A stretch of DNA of 64,000 nucleotides from the NCBI RefSeq assembly GCF_009363115.1, contig NZ_CP045298.1, positions 4,709,501-4,773,500 of the forward strand. The letters are read 5' to 3'. A program made the position numbers and the translations under genes. The notes beneath the pieces were generated by a model. It did no database searches, was not told where the DNA came from, and saw only the letters and a program-made list of their open reading frames with translations. Shown here in pieces: positions 53,284-62,132 of the stretch. The DNA comes from Paenibacillus brasilensis (GTDB lineage: Bacteria > Bacillota > Bacilli > Paenibacillales > Paenibacillaceae). Within the stretch, counting starts at the first letter, position 1; every line of letters starts with the position of its first letter.

Positions 53284-53865
53284 ATGATGAAAAAAAATAA
53301 AACAACCAATCGGGATGTTATTCTGAGCATTGCGACTTCATTGTTTCTTACTAAAGGCTATCATACAACAAGCATGGACGAAATTGTGGCTGTCAGCAAT
53401 GTATCCAAAACGAACATTTACTATTATTTTAAAAGCAAAGAAGAGCTGCTGTCAGCTATTCTGGACCAACTGATTCGAACGTATAACGAGCTGATTTTTG
53501 AGGTGGTTTCACGTAAGGATCAATCCGTGCAGGAACGTCTGGAGACCCTTCTTCTGTTGCTGACTCAACAAGAGACAGATTATTTAGGCGGCTGTCCCTT
53601 TGTTACTCTGTACACGCAAATGCCTCAGGATATTCCCTTGTTTCGAGAGAAAGTGAGCCGATTTTTTCAAGACCAAATCACCACGATGGAAGCGTTGTTG
53701 AACGAGGGGATGGAGAGTTTGGAGATTCGGGCTGAACTTCCTGCCAGATCGACGGCTGAATTCATTGTCTCAGCTATCGAAGGCGCACTCTTTTTACAAC
53801 ATGCAGGTCAAGACCCGGGCATACTTGTAAATTTAAAAATGACTTTAGCGTTTCTGCTAAAGTGA
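53284..53865 (+). CDS. TetR-family transcriptional regulator
   Basis: The 193-residue protein has an N-terminal HTH (RDVILSIATSLFLTKGYHTTSMDEIV and VSKTNIYYYFKSKEELL) and a helical ligand domain. No ribosome site precedes the ATG at 53284 or 53287; the promoter lies so close that the mRNA may be leaderless. Matching operators at 53262 and 53881 imply control of itself and of the SDR-hydrolase gene downstream. Confidence 0.88.
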   Translation: MMKKNKTTNRDVILSIATSLFLTKGYHTTSMDEIVAVSNVSKTNIYYYFKSKEELLSAILDQLIRTYNELIFEVVSRKDQSVQERLETLLLLLTQQETDYLGGCPFVTLYTQMPQDIPLFREKVSRFFQDQITTMEALLNEGMESLEIRAELPARSTAEFIVSAIEGALFLQHAGQDPGILVNLKMTLAFLLK

Positions 53866-53880
53866 TTTTTTTAATCATGA

Positions 53881-53900
53881 TTAGCACTATATAGTACTAA
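53881..53900. promoter_or_regulatory. Second TetR operator
   Basis: TTAGCACTATATAGTACTAA is a near-perfect palindrome and equals the reverse complement of the site at 53262 except for one base. It lies 25 bases before the downstream start codon. Confidence 0.75.
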
Positions 53901-53925
53901 AAAATATAGAAAGCAGGTTATATTT

Positions 53926-55809
53926 ATGGCACATATCTTGATCACGGGCGGTACAGGTTTTATCGGCATGCATACGCTACAGCAACTTTCCCGGGAGGAG
54001 CATACCGTTACCGTTCTTGTTCGCTCGCTGAAGAAGTGGGAACAAATATGCAGGCAAATGAATCTGGAGACCGCATGGCATACAGGGAAGTTAACACCGG
54101 TTATCGGTGACTTAAGTGCACCCGCTCTGGGGCTGAGTCCTTCTGACAGGAAGCGGGTTGAGACAGCAGATGTGGTGATTCACGCAGGAGGACCGATGGA
54201 TATATTGCTGGGAGAGGAGGAGGCCAGAGGCGCTTTTTTACAAGCAGCAGAAGAGATGCTGACGTTGGCTGCACATATTCATGCAAGCAAGGGGTTACGA
54301 CATTTTATCCATTTGGTTGGATTCAAAAGCCCTTTTAATCATCATAACTGGAACGCCCCGGAGCCTGTCATTGCTCATTCGGAACAGGCTCCTCCTTATG
54401 AACGTATGAAATTCCTGGCTGATCTGCGTATCCGTCAGGGAGCGCACAAAGAAGGATTTCCGCTGTCGGTTATCCATTTGAGCGTGGTCATTGGTGACTC
54501 AGCGCACGGGGATACACCTCAAACCGTTGGGCTTGGCATTCTTGTGGCTTCTACAGCGCGCAAGCTCACGGGTCTCATTCCGGGCGGCAAGTCTCATTGG
54601 CTTCCGATGGTTCACGTAGATCATGCAGCCGAATTCATCAGTGTGCTTGCCAAGGAAACACACCCTGTCAGTGAAACATACTACCTAATGGATGAAAGGC
54701 AGCAGAGCCCAACGATGATGGAACTGGGAACGAATATGGCGAAGGAGCTTCGAGTTCGGAAACCGTGGGGCTCCATTTCACCCGCTTGGCTATCCAGCAT
54801 CCTGGGCACTCCAATAGGGCGAAAGCTGGGGATTCCAAAGGAGTCACTCGATTTTATTGTGGATGTGGACTACCCACTGGATACGACGCGAGCAATTCAG
54901 CATAAACACGGATTGACACAGGCGGTAAATACGGACGTTCTCCCATTTGTTATTACGGACCTTGATTACAGAATTGCACATTCCCGCATGGATACAGATG
55001 GATTTGTCCGCAGCAGGCGCGGGCCTTTGGCTACGCTAGAACGAAGAGTGGACAATGTAAATCCTCCGATAGTGTTTGTTCACGGTACTTTGAGTGGGGC
55101 AGATTGCCTGATACCGCTGGCCGAGCAGTTTCCGGAATCCTCCGTTTGCCTGGTGGATCTCCCCGGGTTTGGGCGCTCTCCTTACCATCATCAGGAGGAT
55201 ATACTGGAGGGGCACATCGAATCGTTAGTACAAGCTATTCAAACTTTTAAAACACCGATCCGCCTTGTTGGTCATTCCTTCGGCGGATTATTGACTGCCA
55301 AAGTGTGGGAACGCCTACCTGAACGCATTAGCAGCTTGCATCTGTTGCAGCCAGTATTCCACCCCGCTCCGCGCAGATATCGGAGTGCACGAATTACGGA
55401 GAGCGTGCTGGGCAGACTCAGCGAGTCAGGCTTGCGCAAGCAATTGCTGTCGCAGACTTGTTTTGAAAGTATGGAGGCCATTCCGCCAGCATACATCACG
55501 TATGTCCTTGAGGAATTGCGTTCTCCCCGCGTAAAAAAGACGACTGCGGAAGCGTTGGCCATGTTAACAAGGTCGGATAGCTTCCGGTTTGCATCCGAGA
55601 TCCCCGGGTTACCGTCCAAGGAGAAGGTTTCGATTGTATGGGGAATGAAGGATCAAATTTATACGCTGCCTGAACAATTTCATGGCTTGCACACGCTGCA
55701 TATTCCGGCAGCACATCATTTTCCGATCTCGCAGCCGAAGCAAACAGCGCACTGGCTAAAGCAGCACATTGAGCAGATTACCGATGTTCTTTCCGGGTCC
55801 GTTAAATAA
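53926..55809 (+). CDS. Fusion of extended SDR (epimerase-like) and alpha/beta hydrolase
   Basis: The 627-residue protein has a Rossmann domain (about 1-370) with GGTGFIG near the N-terminus, VVIHAGG and a YERMK active-site stretch, as in NAD(P)-dependent epimerase/reductases. It continues into an alpha/beta hydrolase (about 380-620) with PPIVFVHGTLSG, nucleophile GHSFGG (Ser about 451), an acid in GMKDQIY and a terminal histidine in AHHFP. Two catalytic domains on one chain suggest linked steps on an ester or acyl substrate. AAAGCAGG precedes the ATG. Control by the adjacent TetR is likely. Confidence 0.85.
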   Translation: MAHILITGGTGFIGMHTLQQLSREEHTVTVLVRSLKKWEQICRQMNLETAWHTGKLTPVIGDLSAPALGLSPSDRKRVETADVVIHAGGPMDILLGEEEARGAFLQAAEEMLTLAAHIHASKGLRHFIHLVGFKSPFNHHNWNAPEPVIAHSEQAPPYERMKFLADLRIRQGAHKEGFPLSVIHLSVVIGDSAHGDTPQTVGLGILVASTARKLTGLIPGGKSHWLPMVHVDHAAEFISVLAKETHPVSETYYLMDERQQSPTMMELGTNMAKELRVRKPWGSISPAWLSSILGTPIGRKLGIPKESLDFIVDVDYPLDTTRAIQHKHGLTQAVNTDVLPFVITDLDYRIAHSRMDTDGFVRSRRGPLATLERRVDNVNPPIVFVHGTLSGADCLIPLAEQFPESSVCLVDLPGFGRSPYHHQEDILEGHIESLVQAIQTFKTPIRLVGHSFGGLLTAKVWERLPERISSLHLLQPVFHPAPRRYRSARITESVLGRLSESGLRKQLLSQTCFESMEAIPPAYITYVLEELRSPRVKKTTAEALAMLTRSDSFRFASEIPGLPSKEKVSIVWGMKDQIYTLPEQFHGLHTLHIPAAHHFPISQPKQTAHWLKQHIEQITDVLSGSVK

Positions 55810-55829
55810 AATCATAGAGTGCATAGAGG

Positions 55830-55857
55830 AGGTCGCCATATTGGCGGCTTTTTTCGT
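55830..55857 (+). terminator. Terminator of the SDR-hydrolase gene
   Basis: CGCC-atatt-GGCG is a short GC stem followed by CTTTTTTC, 20 bases after the stop. Confidence 0.6.
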
Positions 55858-55913
55858 TGGAGAGAGGATTATGAAGGTTTACCGTGTGTTTATTTTGTAG
55901 TAATATAGACTAA

Positions 55914-55928
55914 TCGTAATAATTACAA
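55914..55928. promoter_or_regulatory. Zur box upstream of folE2
   Basis: TCGTAATAATTACAA matches the Zur consensus at 13 of 14 defined positions. It lies 67 bases before the GTG start of folE2. Confidence 0.75.
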
Positions 55929-55995
55929 TTAAAAGACGGAATGATGAGAACAGCTTCCGGGAGCCTTGGCAATCATAATTGAAGGAGTCATTAGC

Positions 55996-56910
55996 GTGAG
56001 AGAAAACAGAGTAACCTCGAAACTGCCTTCCAAGGCAGAGCGTCATCGGCTGTTCGGTTCGGTGGACCCTACTCCGGGAGATAAACCCACATCGAAAGAG
56101 TATATGTCCGATTTGCAAAATGAGCAGCGCAACTATTTGTTCGACATTGAACAGGTGGGTATCGCCAGAGTAAAGCACCCCATTACCGTGGAGGCGGGTT
56201 TAGCCCCTGCTTCACAGGTAAGCATCGGAACCTTTAAGCTAACAACCTCATTGAATCGTGAGGCCAAAGGAATTAACATGAGCCGCCTGACAGAGCACTT
56301 GGAGGAGTATCGGCAGCAGGGTGGAACAACGGATTTGGCACAGCTCGTCCGTTTTGCAAAAGGTTTGACTGCGCGGATGAATCAGGAACGGGCTGAGCTG
56401 GAGCTTTCGTTCCCGTGGTTCTACGAACGGCGTTCCCCTATGCTGGGGAAAACGGGGCTAAACCATGCTGAGGGGCTAATCCGAATCAGCTATGAGGAAG
56501 GACGGGAAAGCCGTGTCGTGGTTGGCCTGACAGTGGTGGTAACAACCTTGTGTCCGTGCTCCAAGGAAATCAGCGAGTACAGCGCCCACAATCAGCGTGG
56601 CGTGGTAACGATGGAAGCGCACATAGATGAACTGGACATGGAGAAGGACTGGAAGGTCATGCTGCTGAATGCAGCAGAATCCAATGCCAGCGCTCCGCTA
56701 CATCCGATTCTTAAGCGCCCGGACGAGAAGGCGGTAACTGAAAAAGCGTATGAAAATCCGCGTTTTGTTGAGGATATGGTGAGGCTAATCGCTGCTGATT
56801 TGGTCGAGCTGAAGGCCGTTCGTGCCTTCACGGTGGAGTGTCGAAATGAAGAATCCATTCATCTGCATGATGCCATAGCGAAAATCTCATATAAAAAACC
56901 ACGTTCCTGA
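55996..56910 (+). CDS. folE2: GTP cyclohydrolase FolE2 (type IB)
   Basis: The 304-residue protein has the FolE2 features: VGIARVKHPI, TTLCPCSKEIS with the active-site Cys, and ISEYSAHNQRG followed by a late ECRNEESIHLHDA. FolE2 makes dihydroneopterin triphosphate for folate and works with metals other than zinc, so it replaces zinc-dependent FolE in starvation. The GTG at 55996 follows GAAGGAG by nine bases. The Zur box upstream fits the known control of this gene in Bacillus. Confidence 0.93.
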   Translation: MRENRVTSKLPSKAERHRLFGSVDPTPGDKPTSKEYMSDLQNEQRNYLFDIEQVGIARVKHPITVEAGLAPASQVSIGTFKLTTSLNREAKGINMSRLTEHLEEYRQQGGTTDLAQLVRFAKGLTARMNQERAELELSFPWFYERRSPMLGKTGLNHAEGLIRISYEEGRESRVVVGLTVVVTTLCPCSKEISEYSAHNQRGVVTMEAHIDELDMEKDWKVMLLNAAESNASAPLHPILKRPDEKAVTEKAYENPRFVEDMVRLIAADLVELKAVRAFTVECRNEESIHLHDAIAKISYKKPRS

Positions 56911-57080
56911 TTTTTCAGGAAGGAAAGCCAGGGAACCACAGTATTAAATGGTCGAAATGACTATTTTTACTATGGTTTTTTATTCTATTTTAGGAATTAA
57001 AAATAGTCTTTGTCCAAATTTTGGTATGAAATGTCCATGGAATCAGGATATTTATTCCATATAATAAGGAGTGAATTAAT

Positions 57081-57095
57081 TGAAAATGATTATCA
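57081..57095. promoter_or_regulatory. Fur box before the aminotransferase gene
   Basis: TGAAAATGATTATCA matches the Bacillus 7-1-7 Fur consensus TGATAATNATTATCA with one mismatch. A TATAAT lies at 57060-57065. The site is 22 bases before the TTG start codon. Confidence 0.7.
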
Positions 57096-57116
57096 ATATC
57101 AAAGGAATGATTTGAG

Positions 57117-58489
57117 TTGTCCAAAGCCGCCACTGCTATCTCGCAAAACACCCGTTACCTGGAAAGCCAGGCTGCGCGGGAATCCAATGCCAGATCCTAC
57201 CCCCGCCGCATCCCGATTGCCATCGCCGAAGCAGAAGGCATCTATGTCAAGGACATGGATGGAAAAAACTATATCGACTGTCTGGCCGGGGCCGGAACTT
57301 TGGCACTCGGTCATAATCATCCAGTAGTCTTGGAAGCGATCAGAGAGCTGCTGGATCAAAAACGCCCCCTGCATACGCTGGATTTGACCACGCCAGTGAA
57401 GGAGCAATTTGTAGAAGAGCTATTCGCCAGTCTGCCTCCTGAATTTGCCCGTCAGGCCAAAATCCAATTTTGTGGTCCGACCGGAGGCGATGCGGTGGAA
57501 GCTGCGATCAAGCTGGTCAAAACGGCCACGGGTCGTCGAAGCATTTTTTCCTTCCAAGGCGGTTATCATGGTTCGACCCACGCTACGATGAGTCTCAGCG
57601 GTACTTTAGGAAAAAAGAGCGGGTGCAGGGGTTGATACCGGATGTTCATTTTATGCCTTATCCCTATGCGTATCGGTGCCCATTTGGTGTAGGTGGAGAG
57701 CAGACGCATGCGCTTAGCAGTCGTTATATTGAGAACCTGCTGGATGATCCTGAGAGCGGAATTGTTACGCCATGTGCTTTTATTCTGGAGGTTGTTCAAG
57801 GGGAGGGTGGCTCGATTCCCGCACCGGTCGAGTGGATTCGCGAAATCCGCCGTATCACGCAGGAACGGAACATCCCGTTAATTATTGATGAGGTGCAGAC
57901 CGGACTTGGACGCACAGGCAAGCTGTTTGCTTTTGAGCATGCGGATATTATCCCCGATGTGCTGATCTTGTCCAAAGCGATTGGCGGCAGTCTGCCGCTG
58001 TCGGTTGTGATTTATAACGAAGCGCTGGATGTCTGGAATCCGGGGGCGCATATTGGTACATTTCGTGGTAATCAAATGGCCATGGCCGCCGGGCTTGCGA
58101 CCCTGAAATATATAAAGCACAACCATATACCCGAACATGCCGCAGCCCGAGGCGAACAATTCATGAGCCGTCTGAATGTATTGAAGCAGCAAGCAGGCTG
58201 CATCGGTGATGTACGTGGCCGTGGGCTTATGATCGGAGTAGAGATTGTGGACGACAGGCAGCCGGTGGATCAATTGGGACATCATCCTGCCCACAAGAAG
58301 CTGGCTGCTCGAATACAGCAGGAATGCCTGCAACGCGGACTCATTTTGGAAGTTGGAGGAAGACATTCTGCGGTGATTCGCTTTTTGCCGCCGCTAATTA
58401 TAACGGAGCGTCAGATCGACGACATATTCCTTATTTTCAGTGAAGCGGTGCATGCAGCTTATGCCGGATTGCAGCACGAACACGACTAA
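57117..58489 (+). pseudogene. dat: Diaminobutyrate-2-oxoglutarate aminotransferase, -1 frameshift
   Basis: Two frames (57117-57635 and about 57610-58489) encode one class-III PLP aminotransferase of about 457 residues. The first half has DCLAGAGTLALGHNHP, FCGPTGGDAVEAAIKL and YHGSTHATMSLSG; the second has the catalytic region IIDEVQTGLGRTG and ILSKAIGGSLP with the PLP lysine. This is the RhbA/EctB-like family. The frames switch at GGA-AAA-AAG (about 57610-57618): a -1 slip gives LGKKERVQGLIP, the expected sequence. It could be a one-A deletion, a sequencing error, or real -1 frameshifting. Start is TTG with AAAGGA. A Fur box suggests siderophore synthesis. Confidence 0.8.
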
Positions 58490-58501
58490 GCAGGCTGCGG
58501 G

Positions 58502-59461
58502 ATGAAAAACCATGCTGTGGCTGATCAATGGAAGGTCGTCATCACTGTGATGCTCGGCACCTTTACGGTTTTACTGAATAACAGTTCGCTGAATCCGGCG
58601 ATTCCGTCCTTCATTAAGGTGTTCGATACAAACGCTGCTACGGCGAGCTGGCTCATCACCATTTTTCTAATCACGATGGGGATGACTATGCCTTTAACCG
58701 GGTATTTGGCGGATCGCTTTGGAAAAAAGAAAATCTACCTGAGTGGACTTGCACTTTTTGTTACAGGCTCCTTGCTCGGTTCGATATCAAGCGGGCTTAC
58801 CGCTGTAATCATTTGTCGTGGACTGCAAGGGATAGCGGGCGGACTGATGATTCCGTTGTCGCTGGCGCTGATTTTTGAAGCCTTCCCTAAGGAGGAACGA
58901 GGCAGGGTTACGGGAATATGGGGGATTGCGATTATGGCCGCTCCGATGCTCGGGCCTACAGTGGGCGGAGTTGTTCTGTCGTTCAGCAGCTGGCAGGTAC
59001 TTTTCCTTATGAATGTGCCAACTGGATTGCTGGGATTGCTGCTGGGAATACGCTACTTGACCGCCACGCGTGGCAATCTGTCTCGCACCTTTGATCGCAG
59101 CGGATTTATAACGACCACCTTGGGGGTGGGATTCATTCTGTTTGCGCTGGGCAGAACAACGACGGCGGCAGATGTAGTTGACCCGCTGCATATGTTGCTG
59201 TTCCTTGCTGGAGCGATTTTGCTGGTGGTGTTTGTACGAATGGAGCTGATCAAGGAACAGCCCTTGCTGAATGTACACATTTTTAAAATACCTACCTACA
59301 GCCTCAGCGTGATCGTGGCGAGTGTACAGGCGATTGCGATGTTTGGCAGCATTTTTCTGGTTCCGATGCTGGTTCAACAAGTATATGGCTATGACGCCAT
59401 GATGACAGGACTTGTGTTTTTGCCTTCTGCTATATGCACAGGCTGGTTCGTCACTCCCTGA
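58502..59461 (+). pseudogene. DHA2-type MFS transporter, C-terminally truncated
   Basis: The first 319 residues of a 14-helix DHA2 exporter are intact: GYLADRFGKKKIY (motif A), RGLQGIAGGLMIPLSLALI (motif B) and GIWGIAIMAAPMLGPTVGG (motif C). It then breaks at LVFLPSAICTG and stops at 59461, whereas the family runs to about 470-500 residues. Sequence after the break belongs to another gene's 3' end, so a deletion removed the last third. It begins 12 bases after the aminotransferase stop and was likely a siderophore exporter in the same Fur operon. Confidence 0.75.
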
Positions 59462-59537
59462 TCCGATGAAGGCCTACCTGGCGTCTGATTATAGTACGCA
59501 GATTTTGCAAAGAGGCAAGGGCGGTGCAAGCTGGTGA
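59451..59537 (+). pseudogene. 3' remnant of a gene upstream of rhaB (probably sugar isomerase)
   Basis: In the frame of GAT at 59460, DPMKAYLASDYSTQILQRG and then KGGASW lead to a TGA (59535-59537) that overlaps the rhaB GTG start by GTGA, a coupled operon junction. Short C-terminal stretches of this kind occur in RhaI-type L-rhamnose isomerases, but with 25 residues the identity is tentative. The upstream part is missing where the MFS gene was fused. Confidence 0.5.
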
Positions 59538-61009
59538 GCATCCTCGCGTATGATTTGGGGGCAAGCAGCGGCAGGGTCCTGCTCGGACGACTGACAGATT
59601 CACGTATAGAGGTGGAGGAAATCCATCGCTTTTCGAATGATCCGGTCAAGGTTGGCGAACGCCTGCACTGGGATATGTTGCGTCTATATCACGAGGTTCA
59701 GCAAGGGCTGCTCAAAGCCAAGCATATGGGGGGGAATCCGTCCAGCCTGGCGATTGACTCCTGGGCGGTCGATTTTGGATTGATCGGAGGAAACGGAGAA
59801 CTGCTGGGCAGCCCTTATCATTATCGCGATTGGCATACTCACGGGGTGATGGAGGAAGTATAGGAACGGCTGGGAAAAGCGTTTATTTTTCAACGCACAG
59901 GCATTCAGTTTTTGACGTTTAACACCATTTATCAATTGGCTGCAATGCGCAAAATGAGCTCACCCTTGCTGGAGCAGGCAGAGCATTTCCTGATGATTCC
60001 TGATCTGCTGCGGTATTTTCTAACAGGTGAAATGTATAGCGAGTTTTCTAATGCGACCAGCACGCAATTATATCATCCGTTCCAGCAAGATTGGGATCAT
60101 GAGCTTCTGGCTGGAATCGACATTCCACGTTCCTGGTTTGGCAAGGTATTGGAGCCGGGAAGTGTCGCGGGAACCGTCCGCTCATCAGTCATGACCGATT
60201 TGGGCATCGAAGCGATTCCTGTGATTGCAGTAGCAGAGCATGATACAGGATCTGCTGTGGCTGCCGTACCTGCGCTGGAGCGCTCATTTGCGTACTTGAG
60301 CTGCGGAACATGGTCCTTGATGGGGACGGAAACATCACAGCTTGTAATCAATGACGATACGCTTCGATACAATTTTACGAACGAAGGCGGAGTAGGGCGG
60401 ACCTACAGGCTGCTGAAAAATATCATGGGACTGTGGATTTTACAGGAGGCGTGCAGAGAGTGGGAGCGGCAGGGAAGCTCCTATTCCTTTCCTGAATTGG
60501 TTCATATGGCGGAGCAGGCTCCGGCGTTCAACTGTTTGATTGACCCGGATGATGAACTGTTTCTGCATGCCGGGGATATGAAAACACGTATACGCCAATA
60601 CTGCCGCAATACCGGGCAGCCCTTGCCAGAGACGCCGGGCGAGATCACACGCTGTATTTTGGAAAGTCTGGCCTTGAAGTACCGTTACGTTTTGGAGCTT
60701 ACGGAGCGTGTATCAGGGCAACAGTTTAACGGGCTGCATATGGTTGGGGGTGGCATTCAAAATCGGCTGTTGTGCCAGTGGACGGCCAATTCGATTCAAA
60801 AACCTGTGTGGGCGGGACCGGCAGAAGCGAGCGCAATCGGCAATCTTGCGGTACAATGGATGGCACAGGGAAAGTTCGCCGATATATGGGAAGCACGCCG
60901 GGTCATTGCGGATTCTATTACCGTCGAGGGTTATGAACCTGCCGATTCAGAGGCGTGGGAGGATGCCTACGGACGATTCCGGCAGGTGGCGAGACTTTTT
61001 GTACATTAA
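59534..61009 (+). pseudogene. rhaB: Rhamnulokinase interrupted by an in-frame amber codon
   Basis: Both parts lie in one frame. The first (59534-59863) has YDLGASSGRVLLG, the FGGY kinase phosphate loop, and AIDSWAVDFGLI. A TAG at 59861-59863 falls in EEV-stop-ERLG, where tyrosine is usual in this family. The second continues FQRTGIQFLTFNTIYQL, LSCGTWSLMGTE and HMVGGGIQNRLLCQWTAN to the end at 61009. Joined length is about 491 residues, normal for RhaB. The change is one base (TAT/TAC to TAG). It is either a true loss of function or a base error. It phosphorylates L-rhamnulose. A DeoR regulator follows at 21 bases. Confidence 0.85.
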
Positions 61010-61029
61010 AGATGTGGAGTGAGATTGCC

Positions 61030-61788
61030 ATGCTGGTCGCAGAAAGATATGAAATGATTGTACAGCTCGTTAATGAAAAAGGCAGCATACGGGTGTCGGA
61101 ATTAAGCGAGCTGTGCAAAGTAACAGAGGAAACGATCCGCCGCGATCTGGACCGTCTGGAGCAGGCGGGACGATTGCGTCGTTCGCATGGGGGAGCCGTC
61201 AGCGTCAAAAACGAGCAGCCTGAAACACCCTATGCGGTACGAGAAATTATGAACGCAGAGGAAAAGCGCCGGATTGCCGAGGAAGCGGTCAAGCTGATTC
61301 AGCCGCATGATCGTATTTTGCTGGATGCCAGCACGACCGCCTGGTATATGGCATCCAGTCTGCCGGATATTCCGTTGACGATATTGACGAATTCGATTCG
61401 GGTCGCTACAGAGTTGGCGGGTAAGGAAAAAATCGAGGTTATTTCCACGGGTGGGCAGTTGCTTCAGCGCTCGCTATCGTTCGTAGGCCCGCTCGCGGAG
61501 CGTTCTTTAGAAACCTATTATGTGGATAAGTTGTTTTTTTCCAGCCAGGGGGTTCATCTGGATCGTGGCATTAGTGAATCGAATGAACTGCAAGCTCGTC
61601 TCAAGCAGAAAATGGTCAGTATCGCAGACCGTGTGATTTTACTGGCAGATGCGAGCAAATTTGGACAGCAGGCATTCACGCATGTTGTAAACCTGTCGCA
61701 AGTGTCCGAAATCATCACGGATTCGCGGTTGTCGGGTCCGATTCACAGTCAGCTTGAGGAACAGTCGATTCCGGTTACGGTTGTGTAA
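61030..61788 (+). CDS. DeoR-family transcriptional regulator
   Basis: The 252-residue protein has an N-terminal HTH (RVSELSELCKVTEETIRRDLDRLEQAG, RRSHGGAV) and a sugar-phosphate-sensing C-terminal domain with LLDASTTAWYMA, LTNSIRVATEL and STGGQLLQRSLSFVG. The ATG at 61030 follows GTGGAGTGAG. It lies 21 bases after rhaB and likely regulates rhamnose catabolism in response to a phosphorylated sugar. Confidence 0.88.
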   Translation: MLVAERYEMIVQLVNEKGSIRVSELSELCKVTEETIRRDLDRLEQAGRLRRSHGGAVSVKNEQPETPYAVREIMNAEEKRRIAEEAVKLIQPHDRILLDASTTAWYMASSLPDIPLTILTNSIRVATELAGKEKIEVISTGGQLLQRSLSFVGPLAERSLETYYVDKLFFSSQGVHLDRGISESNELQARLKQKMVSIADRVILLADASKFGQQAFTHVVNLSQVSEIITDSRLSGPIHSQLEEQSIPVTVV

Positions 61789-61848
61789 AGCGTGTAGTTT
61801 CCGGGGTGAAGGCTGCTCCGCATTTGATTTGATCTTACGATCGCTGTT

Positions 61849-61900
61849 GCAGCGGGATTCTCTGATGATGTAAAACATGTATAGGTGAGAATCCCACTGC
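61849..61900. repeat. Long imperfect inverted repeat in the gap after the DeoR gene
   Basis: A 14-base arm (61849-61862) pairs with 61887-61900 with one mismatch around a 24-base loop. Weaker pairing (CATTTGA near 61820 with TCAAATG near 61929) may extend it. No T-run follows. The whole gap 61789-62132 (344 bases) holds this, the repeat at 62024 and no clear gene. Confidence 0.5.
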
Positions 61901-62023
61901 AAGGGCGAAAGCTGACGCTTCTCCAGATTCAAATGAAACCGCTCCGCTACTGCCCTCTTTACTATCTATTTAAGATGAACTTGTAAAATGTACACGACAA
62001 CGGAGTAGGCGGAATGGTGCTGT

Positions 62024-62102
62024 ACAAGCGGTAGCTATGGGAAGCACCATCCGACTGCGTAGTGGCGCAGCAGGCAACTTTTTAAGCTCAGTTTATATAA
62101 TA
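62024..62102 (+). repeat. Dispersed intergenic repeat, copy C
   Basis: This copy on the plus strand matches 49611-49690 (minus) over about 75 bases by eye, including ATGGGAAGCACCATCCG and CAGTTTATATA. It ends about 30 bases before the lutA start, so it lies in the leader of lutAB. Confidence 0.65.
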
Positions 62103-62132
62103 GCTATTCCATGGACGGGAGGGGTGTTTCGT

